64,000 nt of DNA from Candidatus Gastranaerophilales bacterium (GTDB lineage: Bacteria > Cyanobacteriota > Vampirovibrionia > Gastranaerophilales > Gastranaerophilaceae): the NCBI GenBank assembly GCA_947587615.1, contig CANPYC010000003.1:1-64000 (forward strand), given 5' to 3'. Numbering within the stretch: the stretch's first letter is position 1; each line of letters begins with the position of its first letter. A program made the position numbers and the translations under genes. The notes under the pieces are model-generated. The model was not told where the DNA came from. It saw only the letters and a list, made by a program, of their open reading frames with translations, and ran no database searches. This document shows, one piece after another, positions 1-8,487 of this stretch.

Positions 1-1
1 T

Positions 2-1570
2 ATATCTTTCTTTGCTTTTACGGCTACTCCAAAAAATAAAACCCTGCAATTATTCGGGGAAAAACAACAAGACGGAAGATACAGAGTGTTTCATATATAT
101 TCAATGAGACAGGCTATTGAAGAAGGCTTTATTTTAGATGTACTTCAAAATTACACAACTTATCAACAGTATTATAAAATTGCTAAAAAAATAAAAGGCG
201 ACCCTGAATATGATAAAGCAAAGGCTGCAAGAGCGGTTTCAAAATTTGAAAGTCTGCACCCTCATAATATTGCACAAAAAACAGCAATTATTATAGAACA
301 TTTTAGAAATATTACAAAAAAGAAAATAGATGGACGTGCAAAAGCAATGGTCGTAACCGCTTCAAGGCTTCATGCAGTCAGGTATTTATTTGCTTTTAGA
401 GATTACATAAAAGCTCATAATTATAATGATTTAGATGTTTTAGTAGCTTTTTCGGGCAGTCTTGAAGATAACGGGCAGGAATATACCGAAGAAAAAATCA
501 ACGGAATAAAAGAAAATCAGCTAAAACAATATTTCCATGATGATTATAACATGCTTATTGTTGCCGAAAAATATCAAACAGGGTTTGATGAACCGCTATT
601 ACATACAATGTTTGTTGATAAAAAATTAAACGGCGTAAAAGCAGTTCAGACTCTATCAAGATTAAATAGGACAACAAGAGGTAAAGAAGATACTTTTGTT
701 CTTGATTTTGCAAATACTCAAGATGAAATTCGACAAGCATTTCAACCGTATTATGAAACAACGGTTTTAGAAAAAGAAACAGACCCTAATTCTATTTATA
801 AAATAAAAAATAAACTTGATGATTTTCATGTATATCAATATAGCGAAGTTGAAAATTTTGCTAAAAAATTCTATCAAAAAACAATTCCAACACTTGATAC
901 CTTATCGGCTATTTTAAAACCTGCGCAAGAAAGATATGAGGCTTTAGAAGACAAGCAAAAAGACGAGTTTAAATCATTATTACACTCATTTAACAGAATT
1001 TATTCTTTTGTAATTCAAGTAGTAAGAATGTTTGATAAAGATATGCAAAAACTTTATGTTTATACAAAATATTTATCAAAAGCAATAATTAATAATAGTC
1101 CGGAAAAAATTAATTTGAATGATGCACTTTTACTTGAATATTATAAATTGCAAAAAACAGCCGAAGGAACTATCGCTCTTCAAGAACAAGAAGGATATCT
1201 TCCGCCCGTGTCAGGCAGCTCAGCAGGAAATAACAAAGAAAAGGACACATTATCTGAAATTATTGATAAATTTAATAAAAAATTCGGAACATCATTTACA
1301 AAATTGGACAGAGTTTTAAACGATTTCAAACAGGATATATTGAATGATGAACAAATATCAGCCGCAGGCAAAAAAGGAGATAAAACCGCATTTAATACGC
1401 TTTATGAGAAAAAATTTCCTGAAATTGCAATAAACAGATATGAAGAAGCAATGAAAGAAAATAAAGAAACAGATACTTTCTTTAAAAATCTGTTTGAAAA
1501 TTCCGATAAACTTAAATTTGTTAAAGAATTATTACTGAGCGAAATATATAATGAATTGAGGAATAAATAA
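2..1570 (+). CDS. hsdR: Type I restriction endonuclease subunit R, C-terminal part (cut by window edge)
   Basis: ATP-driven translocase/nuclease subunit of a type I restriction system. The ORF track starts at an internal GTG (86), but the frame is open from base 2 and encodes SF2 helicase motif III (FAFTATPK) just before FHIYSMRQAIEEGFILDVL, so the real start lies outside the window. Motif VI follows (QTLSRLNR, after FVDKKLNGVKAVQ), then a long helical C-terminal region. The N-terminal nuclease domain and Walker motifs are missing only because of the edge. The protein differs from the second HsdR at 45830-48943, so the genome carries two type I systems. Its partner hsdM/hsdS genes are presumably upstream. 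Nothing downstream belongs to it. Confidence 0.9.
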   Translation: MSFFAFTATPKNKTLQLFGEKQQDGRYRVFHIYSMRQAIEEGFILDVLQNYTTYQQYYKIAKKIKGDPEYDKAKAARAVSKFESLHPHNIAQKTAIIIEHFRNITKKKIDGRAKAMVVTASRLHAVRYLFAFRDYIKAHNYNDLDVLVAFSGSLEDNGQEYTEEKINGIKENQLKQYFHDDYNMLIVAEKYQTGFDEPLLHTMFVDKKLNGVKAVQTLSRLNRTTRGKEDTFVLDFANTQDEIRQAFQPYYETTVLEKETDPNSIYKIKNKLDDFHVYQYSEVENFAKKFYQKTIPTLDTLSAILKPAQERYEALEDKQKDEFKSLLHSFNRIYSFVIQVVRMFDKDMQKLYVYTKYLSKAIINNSPEKINLNDALLLEYYKLQKTAEGTIALQEQEGYLPPVSGSSAGNNKEKDTLSEIIDKFNKKFGTSFTKLDRVLNDFKQDILNDEQISAAGKKGDKTAFNTLYEKKFPEIAINRYEEAMKENKETDTFFKNLFENSDKLKFVKELLLSEIYNELRNK

Positions 1571-1625
1571 TAACAAAATTATATAAATATTAAAACGTCA
1601 AAAGATAGCCATATAGAACATTGAT

Positions 1626-1654
1626 TTGCATTGCATTAAAAAAACAAGTATAAT
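1626..1654 (+). promoter_or_regulatory. Sigma70-like promoter of the radical SAM operon
   Basis: TTGCAT (1626-1631), a 17-bp spacer and a perfect TATAAT (1649-1654) lie in the gap after hsdR and 28 bp before the first operon gene. This is the only clear promoter seen upstream of the overlapping gene run 1683-11688, so the whole run is probably one transcript. Confidence 0.7.
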
Positions 1655-1682
1655 TTTAGTGTAACAAGTTAAGTAGCAGGAA

Positions 1683-2354
1683 GTGAATCAGAGGTTTTTT
1701 AATATATATCAATATATTGCTGTGCTTATTTTTTTCCCGCTTGCGTTTTATTTGTGGCATAGGGAATTAGCAGATATTACTTATGTAATCTTAATATTAA
1801 GTTTACCTGTTATAACAGCATATATAGTTCCTGCTGTCGGGACTAATATTACAAAATTATGGGAATTTAACAATAAAAAATTTATGATAGGTAAATTTAG
1901 GCTATACCATGGCTTTGTATTGGGTTCTGTTACAAGTATTTTTGGATATTTTATATATAAAGTTTCGCCCCTTTGGACTAATATGACAAATGCTTTTATA
2001 ATTTCTCTTTTGGGTGGAGCTTTCATTGCTTTTTGGAATGTAATTTATGATATTCATGCGGTTAAATGCGGTTTTATTGTTGTAAATAACAAAAGTGCTT
2101 ATGAAAAAAAATCAGCCCATGAAATTGTTTTTGAATATGCACCTGTATATTTTTATTGTTTTGGTTTTATCTATTGTTTTTATATAAAACTTATTGAATA
2201 TTTCATTGATAAACCAATGAACAATTATTTTTGGACGGTTATTGTATTTGCGCATTTAGCTTCAATTTTTATACCGACATTAATTTATGCAATTTTTTCA
2301 AAAAAAATAAACGGATATTGGGGAATTGGCAGATACAAGGAGAATGATAAATGA
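1683..2354 (+). CDS. Uncharacterised polytopic membrane protein, first gene of the radical SAM operon
   Basis: I do not recognise the family. The 223-residue protein is dominated by hydrophobic segments, about six predicted membrane spans (near residues 8-27, 33-52, 72-95, 103-125, 154-172 and 185-208). Short loops carry aromatic and charged residues (WNVIYDIH, HEIVFEYAP). There is no signal peptide apart from the first span. The start is GTG at 1683, with AGGAA immediately before it, which is closer than usual. It ends in an ATGA overlap with the first radical SAM gene, so the two are translationally coupled. A membrane enzyme or transporter handling the pathway's product or a lipid substrate is possible, but that is inference from position only. 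Confidence 0.6.
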   Translation: MNQRFFNIYQYIAVLIFFPLAFYLWHRELADITYVILILSLPVITAYIVPAVGTNITKLWEFNNKKFMIGKFRLYHGFVLGSVTSIFGYFIYKVSPLWTNMTNAFIISLLGGAFIAFWNVIYDIHAVKCGFIVVNNKSAYEKKSAHEIVFEYAPVYFYCFGFIYCFYIKLIEYFIDKPMNNYFWTVIVFAHLASIFIPTLIYAIFSKKINGYWGIGRYKENDK

Positions 2355-3658
2355 AAATAGCTTTTATTCGCCCGAGTATGTTTGGTTCTGCTTCAAAAGA
2401 TGCAATGTATCCGTTGGTTTTTGGTATTGTAAAATCATTAACTCCCGATGATTTTGATATTGTTTTTTATGATGAGCGAATTGAAAAAATTCCCGATATA
2501 ATTGACGCTGATGTTGTAGCATTAAGTGTTGAAACATTTAGCGCTAAAAGAGCTTATAAATTGTCTAAAAAATATATGGTGCAAGGTAAAAAGGTAATAA
2601 TGGGCGGTTTTCACCCGAGCGCTTGCCCTGATGAAGCGATTACTTATTGTAATAGCGTTATAATTGGAGAAATTGAAAATATTTGGGCAAGTGTTTTAGA
2701 AGATTTAAAAAACGGAAATTTAAAACAAATATATAAAGCTGAAAAATTAGCGGATTTATCAAAAATTAAATACGATTATTCGGTTTTTAAAGGCAAAAAA
2801 TATAATAAAATCGCTCTTGTACAATTTTCAAGAGGGTGCAGGTTTGCTTGCGAATTTTGCAGCGTCCATGCATTTTTTAAAAATTCAATTCGAACAAAAC
2901 CTATTGATGATATTCTTAATGAATTAAAAGAAATAAAAGAAAATGTAATATTTTTTATTGATGATAATTTATTTTCTAACGAGCAAGAAGCGCAAAAGCT
3001 TTTTGAGAGTTTAATTCCTCTAAAAAAGAAATGGGCATGCCAGATAAGTATTGATGCAGCAAAAAATCAAGACTTGCTTAAACTTATGAAAAAGGCAGGG
3101 TGCGCTCTTGTTTTAATCGGGTTTGAATCTTTAAATATTGATAATTTAAAGCAGATGGGTAAAGGCGCAAATATTAAATATAACGATTATAAGACGGTTA
3201 TTAAAAATATTTATAGCGCAGGGATAATGATTTATGGAACATTTGTTATAGGTTATGATAATGACACAAAAGACACGGCAAAAAATTTAATGAACTTTGC
3301 GCTTGAAAATAAATTTGCAATTGCAAATTTTAATCCCTTAATGCCAATGCCCGGGACTAGGTTATATGAAAGATTAAAAGAAGAAAACAGGCTAATTTAT
3401 GATAAATGGTGGCTTGATGATAACTACAGATACGGCGATGCTATGTTGAAACCTAAAAACATGAGCGAAGAAGAATTAATGCAAAGCTGTAAATGTGCCA
3501 GATACGAATTTAATTCTTATAGAAATATTTTTAGAAGATTATTAAATTTTAAATCAAATTGCGCAAATTTTACTAATCTTATTTTATTTTTGTGCGCCAA
3601 TTTAATATCAAAATCGGAAATACATACAAAACAAGGGAAAAAATTAGGCGGTGAGTAG
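2351..3658 (+). CDS. Cobalamin-binding-type radical SAM protein (paralog 1)
   Basis: A 435-residue protein with the two-domain layout of B12-dependent radical SAM enzymes (BchE/HpnR-like). The N-terminal Rossmann-type B12-binding half (about 1-150) has IMGGFHPSACPDEA. The radical SAM core starts with a CX3CX2C cluster (Cys163, Cys167, Cys170; CRFACEFC), then FFIDDNLF and LIGFES strands. A C-terminal signature (MPMPGTRLYERL, KWWLDD, KPKNMS) is shared with paralogs 2 and 4. The DxHxxG lower-ligand motif is replaced by YDERIEKI. Family members methylate or rearrange unreactive carbons; the substrate here is unknown. AAGGAG lies 8 nt before ATG. It overlaps the upstream gene by 4 bp and the next gene by 8 bp. 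Confidence 0.88.
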   Translation: MKIAFIRPSMFGSASKDAMYPLVFGIVKSLTPDDFDIVFYDERIEKIPDIIDADVVALSVETFSAKRAYKLSKKYMVQGKKVIMGGFHPSACPDEAITYCNSVIIGEIENIWASVLEDLKNGNLKQIYKAEKLADLSKIKYDYSVFKGKKYNKIALVQFSRGCRFACEFCSVHAFFKNSIRTKPIDDILNELKEIKENVIFFIDDNLFSNEQEAQKLFESLIPLKKKWACQISIDAAKNQDLLKLMKKAGCALVLIGFESLNIDNLKQMGKGANIKYNDYKTVIKNIYSAGIMIYGTFVIGYDNDTKDTAKNLMNFALENKFAIANFNPLMPMPGTRLYERLKEENRLIYDKWWLDDNYRYGDAMLKPKNMSEEELMQSCKCARYEFNSYRNIFRRLLNFKSNCANFTNLILFLCANLISKSEIHTKQGKKLGGE

Positions 3659-5030
3659 CGATTTAAAAATAGCATTAATAAAACCGACAATCGGAACAAA
3701 ACTTCATTCTTTATATATTGATGAAGGGAGAATGGAGCCTTTATCACTCGGCGTTTTGGCGGGGCTTCTTGATGATTATGCACAAATTTCTCTTTATGAT
3801 GACAGGATGGAAAAAATCCAATATGATAAACCTTTTGATATAGCAATGATTACCGTTGAAACTTATACGGCAAAAAGAGCCTATGAAATATCGGAAGAAT
3901 TTAAAAAGAGAAATGTTACGGTTATAATGGGCGGAATGCACGCAAGATTAATCCCTGAAGAAGTGCTTGAACATTGCGATTGCGTAATGCTTGGTGACGG
4001 GGAAAATATTATTGAAAAAGTTATAGAAGATTTTAAAAATAATAATCTTCAAAGAATATATGATGGTAAAGTTGCGCTTGAGCCTCAAAAAGGTTTTTTT
4101 CCAAGGCGAGATTTATACAAAGGAAAAGGTTATCTTCCAATTTCTTTATTACAGTTTTCAAGAGGCTGTGTGTATAATTGCAACTATTGCGCCGTGAGCA
4201 GATATTTTGACAGACGCCATTTCACAAGAAGCGTTGATGAGGTTATAAAAGAAATAGAATTTCAAAACAGAAAGTTTTTATTTTTTGTTGATGATAATTT
4301 TGTCGCTAATAAAGAAAAAGCAAAAGAACTTTTAAGAGCTTTAATCCCATTAAAGGTTTATTGGGTCAGCCAAGGCAGTATTGATATGCTCTATGATGAT
4401 GAATTAATGGAGCTCATTGTTAAATCGGGCGGTATGGGTTTTGTTATGGGCTTTGAATCGATTAATGAAGCAAGCCTTGATTATATGGGAAAAAAGGTTA
4501 ATAAATTAAAAGGATTTGATAAATTCAAATGGGAAATAGAAAGATTAAGATATTGGGGACTTCAAACCTGGGCTGCTTTTACAATCGGGCATGATAGCGA
4601 TACAATTGAAAGTATAAAAGCAACTTGCGATTTTTCAATTCAGAATAAATTTACTTTTGCGGCGTTTAATATTTTAATGCCTTATCCCAACACTCCTTTA
4701 TATAATCAGCTCAAAGAAGAAAACAGGCTCTTATACGGCGGTAAATGGTGGCTTGATGATACATACCGATTTAATAATGCTGCTTTTATTCCAAAAAATA
4801 TGACACCTGATGAATTAACGGATGTCGGGTTTTATTGCAGGAATGAATTTAATAAACCGTCTTCATTACTGTATCGTATGTTTGAACCTCACACAAACTT
4901 AGCTTCATTCCATAGATTTATCACATATTGGATTTATAACCCCCTATTCAGAAAAGAAGTTTATAAAAAACAAGGTATGCTCTTTGGTTTAAAGAGATAT
5001 TTAGAAAGGAATAACAGTGCTGAAAGGTAG
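3651..5030 (+). CDS. Cobalamin-binding-type radical SAM protein (paralog 2)
   Basis: A 459-residue paralog of its upstream neighbour with the same architecture: B12-binding half with IMGGMHARLIPEE, the 4Fe-4S motif CVYNCNYC at Cys173/177/180, FFVDDNFV, FVMGFESI, then MPYPNTPLYNQL and KWWLDD near the C-terminus. The axial-His motif is again absent (YDDRMEKI). It begins with MEPLSLGVLAGLL soon after the start, a typical entry to the B12 domain. The start is GTG at 3651 inside the end of the preceding gene (8-bp overlap), so coupled translation is likely. The reaction is unknown. The close pairing of paralogs 1 and 2 suggests successive or alternative modifications of one scaffold. Confidence 0.88.
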   Translation: MSSDLKIALIKPTIGTKLHSLYIDEGRMEPLSLGVLAGLLDDYAQISLYDDRMEKIQYDKPFDIAMITVETYTAKRAYEISEEFKKRNVTVIMGGMHARLIPEEVLEHCDCVMLGDGENIIEKVIEDFKNNNLQRIYDGKVALEPQKGFFPRRDLYKGKGYLPISLLQFSRGCVYNCNYCAVSRYFDRRHFTRSVDEVIKEIEFQNRKFLFFVDDNFVANKEKAKELLRALIPLKVYWVSQGSIDMLYDDELMELIVKSGGMGFVMGFESINEASLDYMGKKVNKLKGFDKFKWEIERLRYWGLQTWAAFTIGHDSDTIESIKATCDFSIQNKFTFAAFNILMPYPNTPLYNQLKEENRLLYGGKWWLDDTYRFNNAAFIPKNMTPDELTDVGFYCRNEFNKPSSLLYRMFEPHTNLASFHRFITYWIYNPLFRKEVYKKQGMLFGLKRYLERNNSAER

Positions 5031-5718
5031 AGTATACCGGTTAGATGAAATAACTCAAAGTGATATTAATTCAATGTATGAATTAATGGCAATGTATTAT
5101 GATAATTTAAAAAAAGAAAATTTTATCTCGGATTTAGAAAAAAAGAGCCGATTAATTATCCTAAAAGATAATGATAATCAAATAAAAGGCTTTACAACAA
5201 TTGTTTTATATGACGCAACAATAGAAAACATAAAAATAAAATTGCTTTTTTCGGGTGATACCATTATTCATAAGGACTATTGGTCAAATAATGATTTAGC
5301 GCAGGTTTGGATAAAAAATGCGCTTGAGCTTAAAAAAGGGTTTGATGAAAAACTATACTGGCTTTTAATATCAAAAGGCTATAAAACCTATAAATATTTA
5401 TCTGCTTTTTATAAAGAATTTTATCCTAAGTATGACAAACAAACACCGAATTTTGAACAAAAAATCATTGATTTTTTTGGCGAGAAATTCTATTCAAAAT
5501 ACTATGATAAAAAAACAGGTATTATTAAGATGAATAAAACAAAAGATTATCTGAAAGAAGAATATTCAAAAATCCCTAAAGAAAAATTAACGGATAAAAA
5601 TATAGAATTTTTTGTACACAAAAACCCTCTTTATTATAAGGGAAATGAACTTGTCTGTGTAGCTGAACTTGATGAAAACAATTTGAATAAGGCGGGAAAA
5701 CGTGTACTTGGAATATAA
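5017..5718 (+). CDS. Putative GNAT-fold acyltransferase-like protein
   Basis: A 233-residue protein weakly resembling GNAT N-acyltransferases: an N-terminal helix-rich start (RLDEITQSDINSMYELM), then the strand pair RLIILKDNDNQIKGFTTIVL, which fits GNAT beta2-beta3, and SGDTIIHKDYW, which fits the acyl-CoA strand region. The canonical Q/RxxGxG/A loop is not obvious, so the catalytic assignment is tentative. It lies between radical SAM paralog 2 (14-bp overlap) and the GH3-like gene (17-bp overlap). The start is GTG with AAAGGA 6 nt upstream. It may transfer an acyl or aminoacyl group in the same pathway as the GH3-like ligase, but this rests on context. Confidence 0.5.
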   Translation: MLKGRVYRLDEITQSDINSMYELMAMYYDNLKKENFISDLEKKSRLIILKDNDNQIKGFTTIVLYDATIENIKIKLLFSGDTIIHKDYWSNNDLAQVWIKNALELKKGFDEKLYWLLISKGYKTYKYLSAFYKEFYPKYDKQTPNFEQKIIDFFGEKFYSKYYDKKTGIIKMNKTKDYLKEEYSKIPKEKLTDKNIEFFVHKNPLYYKGNELVCVAELDENNLNKAGKRVLGI

Positions 5719-7147
5719 AAAATTATTTGAAAATACAAGAAAAGACTTTTTATCCGCAATAAATAGCATTGATAAAATTCAATTTGATATTTTAAAAAAA
5801 ATATTGAATGATAATTCAAATACAAAATATGGTGAAAAATATAAATTTGAAAAAATTCAAAATATTTCGCAATATCAAAACGAAGTCCCAACAACTGTTT
5901 ATGAAGATTACCGCCCCTATATAAACGAAATAATGCGAGGTGAAAAAAATATCTTAACTTATGAAGATGTAATTTTGCTTGAACCCACAAGCGGCTCAAG
6001 CGGAAGCGCAAAACTTATTCCCTATACAAAAAGCCTTAAAAAAGCATTCAATAACGGAATCAAACCCTGGTTGAGTGATTTATTTTTAAATTATCCTGAT
6101 ATTATTAATCTTCCTATGTATTGGTCAATATCTCCTAATGTTAAACAGGATATTATAAAATCAAAAGTTAAAATCGGGTTTGAAAATGACCTTGATTATC
6201 TTGAAGATGATTTTGCTCAAATTATTAAAAAAAATATTGTAGTACCGCCAATTTTAAATAATAAAGAGGATTTTATTAAAACAAGCGCAGATTTTCTTTC
6301 AAAAATTAATAATCTTGGGCTTATTTCAATTTGGAGTCCGACATTATTAATGCTTTTTGTTGAAAAATTAAAAGATAAACCAAAAAATATATGGAAAGAA
6401 TTAAAGCTCATTAGCGCTTGGGATGATAGTAATTCTCAAATGTATTTTGAAAAATTAAAAACATTATTTCCCGATGTAAAATTTCAAGGTAAAGGACTAT
6501 TATCAACAGAAGCAATAATTACAATACCCATTTTAAATATCGGTAAATTGCCTTGTATAAATTCTCATTTTTTTGAATTTTTTGATATTGAAACAAGCAA
6601 AATAAAGCTGCTCAATGAACTTGAAAAAGGAAAAAATTATAGAGTAATCGTAACCACTCAAGGCGGTCTATACAGATATAATACAAATGACATTATTAAC
6701 GTATATGATTTTTATAATAATTGCCCGCTTTTAAAATTTATCTCAAGAGGAGATAATATTTCTGATTATTTTGGAGAAAAACTCAATGAAGCATTTGTTT
6801 TAGACATAATAAAATCACTTAAACTTGACAGTATAGCGGATTTTTGTATGTTTGCGCCATATACAAATAGGGAAAACTTTTATTATGTTTTATATCTTGA
6901 AACAGATAAAACAATTAATTTAAAAGAAATTGAAGAAAAATTTGAAGAAAAGTTATTAATGAATTTTCATTATAAATACGCAAGAAAACTTAATCAATTA
7001 AAACATTTTAGAATTATTAAAGTAAAAAATGCAATTTTGCGCTATAGTGAAATATGTCAAAACAGAGGTCAAAAGGCAGGAGACATCAAGCCAAGGATTT
7101 TTTCAAATTGTATTAGCTGGAATTTTGAAGAGGATTTTGAAAGATGA
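5702..7147 (+). CDS. GH3-family adenylate-forming amidosynthetase-like protein
   Basis: The 481-residue protein has the GH3 (plant auxin-conjugating) layout within the ANL superfamily. The phosphate-binding loop is LEPTSGSSGSAKLIPY near residue 100. Later comes the strand-loop FQGKGLLSTEAIITIP, equivalent to the A5-type region, then TTQGGLYRYNTNDI, a GH3 hallmark before the C-terminal subdomain. Plant GH3 enzymes activate a carboxylic acid as acyl-AMP and join it to an amino acid; bacterial members are little characterised. Here it is embedded between GNAT-like and radical SAM genes, overlapping both (17 bp and 4 bp), so it probably activates a pathway acid. GTG start. The substrate cannot be read from the sequence. 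Confidence 0.82.
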   Translation: MYLEYKKLFENTRKDFLSAINSIDKIQFDILKKILNDNSNTKYGEKYKFEKIQNISQYQNEVPTTVYEDYRPYINEIMRGEKNILTYEDVILLEPTSGSSGSAKLIPYTKSLKKAFNNGIKPWLSDLFLNYPDIINLPMYWSISPNVKQDIIKSKVKIGFENDLDYLEDDFAQIIKKNIVVPPILNNKEDFIKTSADFLSKINNLGLISIWSPTLLMLFVEKLKDKPKNIWKELKLISAWDDSNSQMYFEKLKTLFPDVKFQGKGLLSTEAIITIPILNIGKLPCINSHFFEFFDIETSKIKLLNELEKGKNYRVIVTTQGGLYRYNTNDIINVYDFYNNCPLLKFISRGDNISDYFGEKLNEAFVLDIIKSLKLDSIADFCMFAPYTNRENFYYVLYLETDKTINLKEIEEKFEEKLLMNFHYKYARKLNQLKHFRIIKVKNAILRYSEICQNRGQKAGDIKPRIFSNCISWNFEEDFER

Positions 7148-8475
7148 AAATAGTTTTTATATCACCGGCAGGTGCAATGCACAGGTATAACGGGAGCTTT
7201 AAAAAAGCGCTGCATTATGCCCCTATGACAGTTCCTACTCTTGCTTCACTAATTCCACAAGAGCTTAATGCGGAAGTTAAATTTTATGATGAAACGGTTG
7301 AAAAAATCCCTTTGGATATTGAAGCCGATATAATTTCAATTACCGCTATAACGGGAACCGCTTCAAGAGCCTATGCTTGGGCTGATTACTACAGGAAAAG
7401 AGGAATAAAAGTATTTTTAGGCGGAGTTCATCCTTCTTTAAGACCCGACGAAGCAAGAGCTCATTGCGACGTTTTATTCAGAGGTTTAGGGGATTATACG
7501 TTTCCTCAAGCGCTTTTAGATTATAAAAACGGGTGTTTAAAAAGCGAATATTGTGACTATGAAAGCAAATCCATTGCAAACAGACCACTTCCAAGACGTG
7601 ATTTATTAAAGAAAAATTCTTATGTTACATATAATACAATGGAGGTAATAAGAGGCTGTCCTCATCATTGTTCTTTTTGTGCTTATCCTGCGGCATTTGG
7701 AAGAAATATATTATATCGCCCGATAGATGATGTTATTGATGAAATGAAAACTCTAAAGGGCAGAGAAGTATTATTCCCCGATGTAAACCTTATAAGTGAT
7801 ATAAATTATGCTAAAAACCTTTTTAGAGCAATGATACCATTAAAGAAAATGTGGTTTGGTCTAACGACATCCGCTGTTGTACTTGATAAAGAATTAATGA
7901 ACCTGCTTCAAAAAAGCGGCTGTAGGGGCTTATTAATCGGGTTTGAATCGATTAATCAAAAGGCGCAAGCTTTTGTAAATAAGGGTGTTAATAAAACGTC
8001 AAACTATGAATTATTAATGAAACAGCTTCATGATATAGGGGTAACCGTCAACGGATGTTTTGCTTTTGGCGGAGATGAAGATGATAAAGACGTTTTTGAA
8101 AAGACGGTGGAAGCTGTTCAAAAATTAAAAATAGATTTACCGAGATATTCAATTATAACACCGTTTCCAGGTACACCTTTTTATAATGATTTAATTGCGC
8201 AAAATAGAATCATAGAAACGGAAAACGCTATGTATGATGTTGAACATGTCTGTTTTCAGCCTAAAAATATGAGTGTTGAAGAACTCTACCAAGGTATTGA
8301 TTGGGCTTGGAAAGAAACTTATAAACCGTCTAATATAGTGCATAGGCTTGGTTTTAAGCCTGATAAAATGTTTTTTATAAAATATGCAACAAATTTTGCA
8401 TATATGCACTGGGCAGACAAATTTAGGGCGTATACAAAAGAAAGACTATGTGATAACAGCGATATTCCGCTATAA
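7144..8475 (+). CDS. Cobalamin-binding-type radical SAM protein (paralog 3, divergent)
   Basis: A 443-residue member of the same superfamily: B12-binding half with FLGGVHPSLRPDEA, cluster motif CPHHCSFC at Cys172/176/179, VLFPDVNLI, LLIGFESI, and TPFPGTPFYNDL. It is the most divergent of the four: it lacks the KWWLDD signature and ends in FQPKNMSVEELYQ followed by a different tail. The axial-His motif is replaced by YDETVEKI. ATG overlaps the GH3-like stop (ATGA). Its divergence suggests a different reaction or substrate position from paralogs 1, 2 and 4. Confidence 0.87.
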   Translation: MKIVFISPAGAMHRYNGSFKKALHYAPMTVPTLASLIPQELNAEVKFYDETVEKIPLDIEADIISITAITGTASRAYAWADYYRKRGIKVFLGGVHPSLRPDEARAHCDVLFRGLGDYTFPQALLDYKNGCLKSEYCDYESKSIANRPLPRRDLLKKNSYVTYNTMEVIRGCPHHCSFCAYPAAFGRNILYRPIDDVIDEMKTLKGREVLFPDVNLISDINYAKNLFRAMIPLKKMWFGLTTSAVVLDKELMNLLQKSGCRGLLIGFESINQKAQAFVNKGVNKTSNYELLMKQLHDIGVTVNGCFAFGGDEDDKDVFEKTVEAVQKLKIDLPRYSIITPFPGTPFYNDLIAQNRIIETENAMYDVEHVCFQPKNMSVEELYQGIDWAWKETYKPSNIVHRLGFKPDKMFFIKYATNFAYMHWADKFRAYTKERLCDNSDIPL

Positions 8476-8487
8476 AGAAGGTAATTT

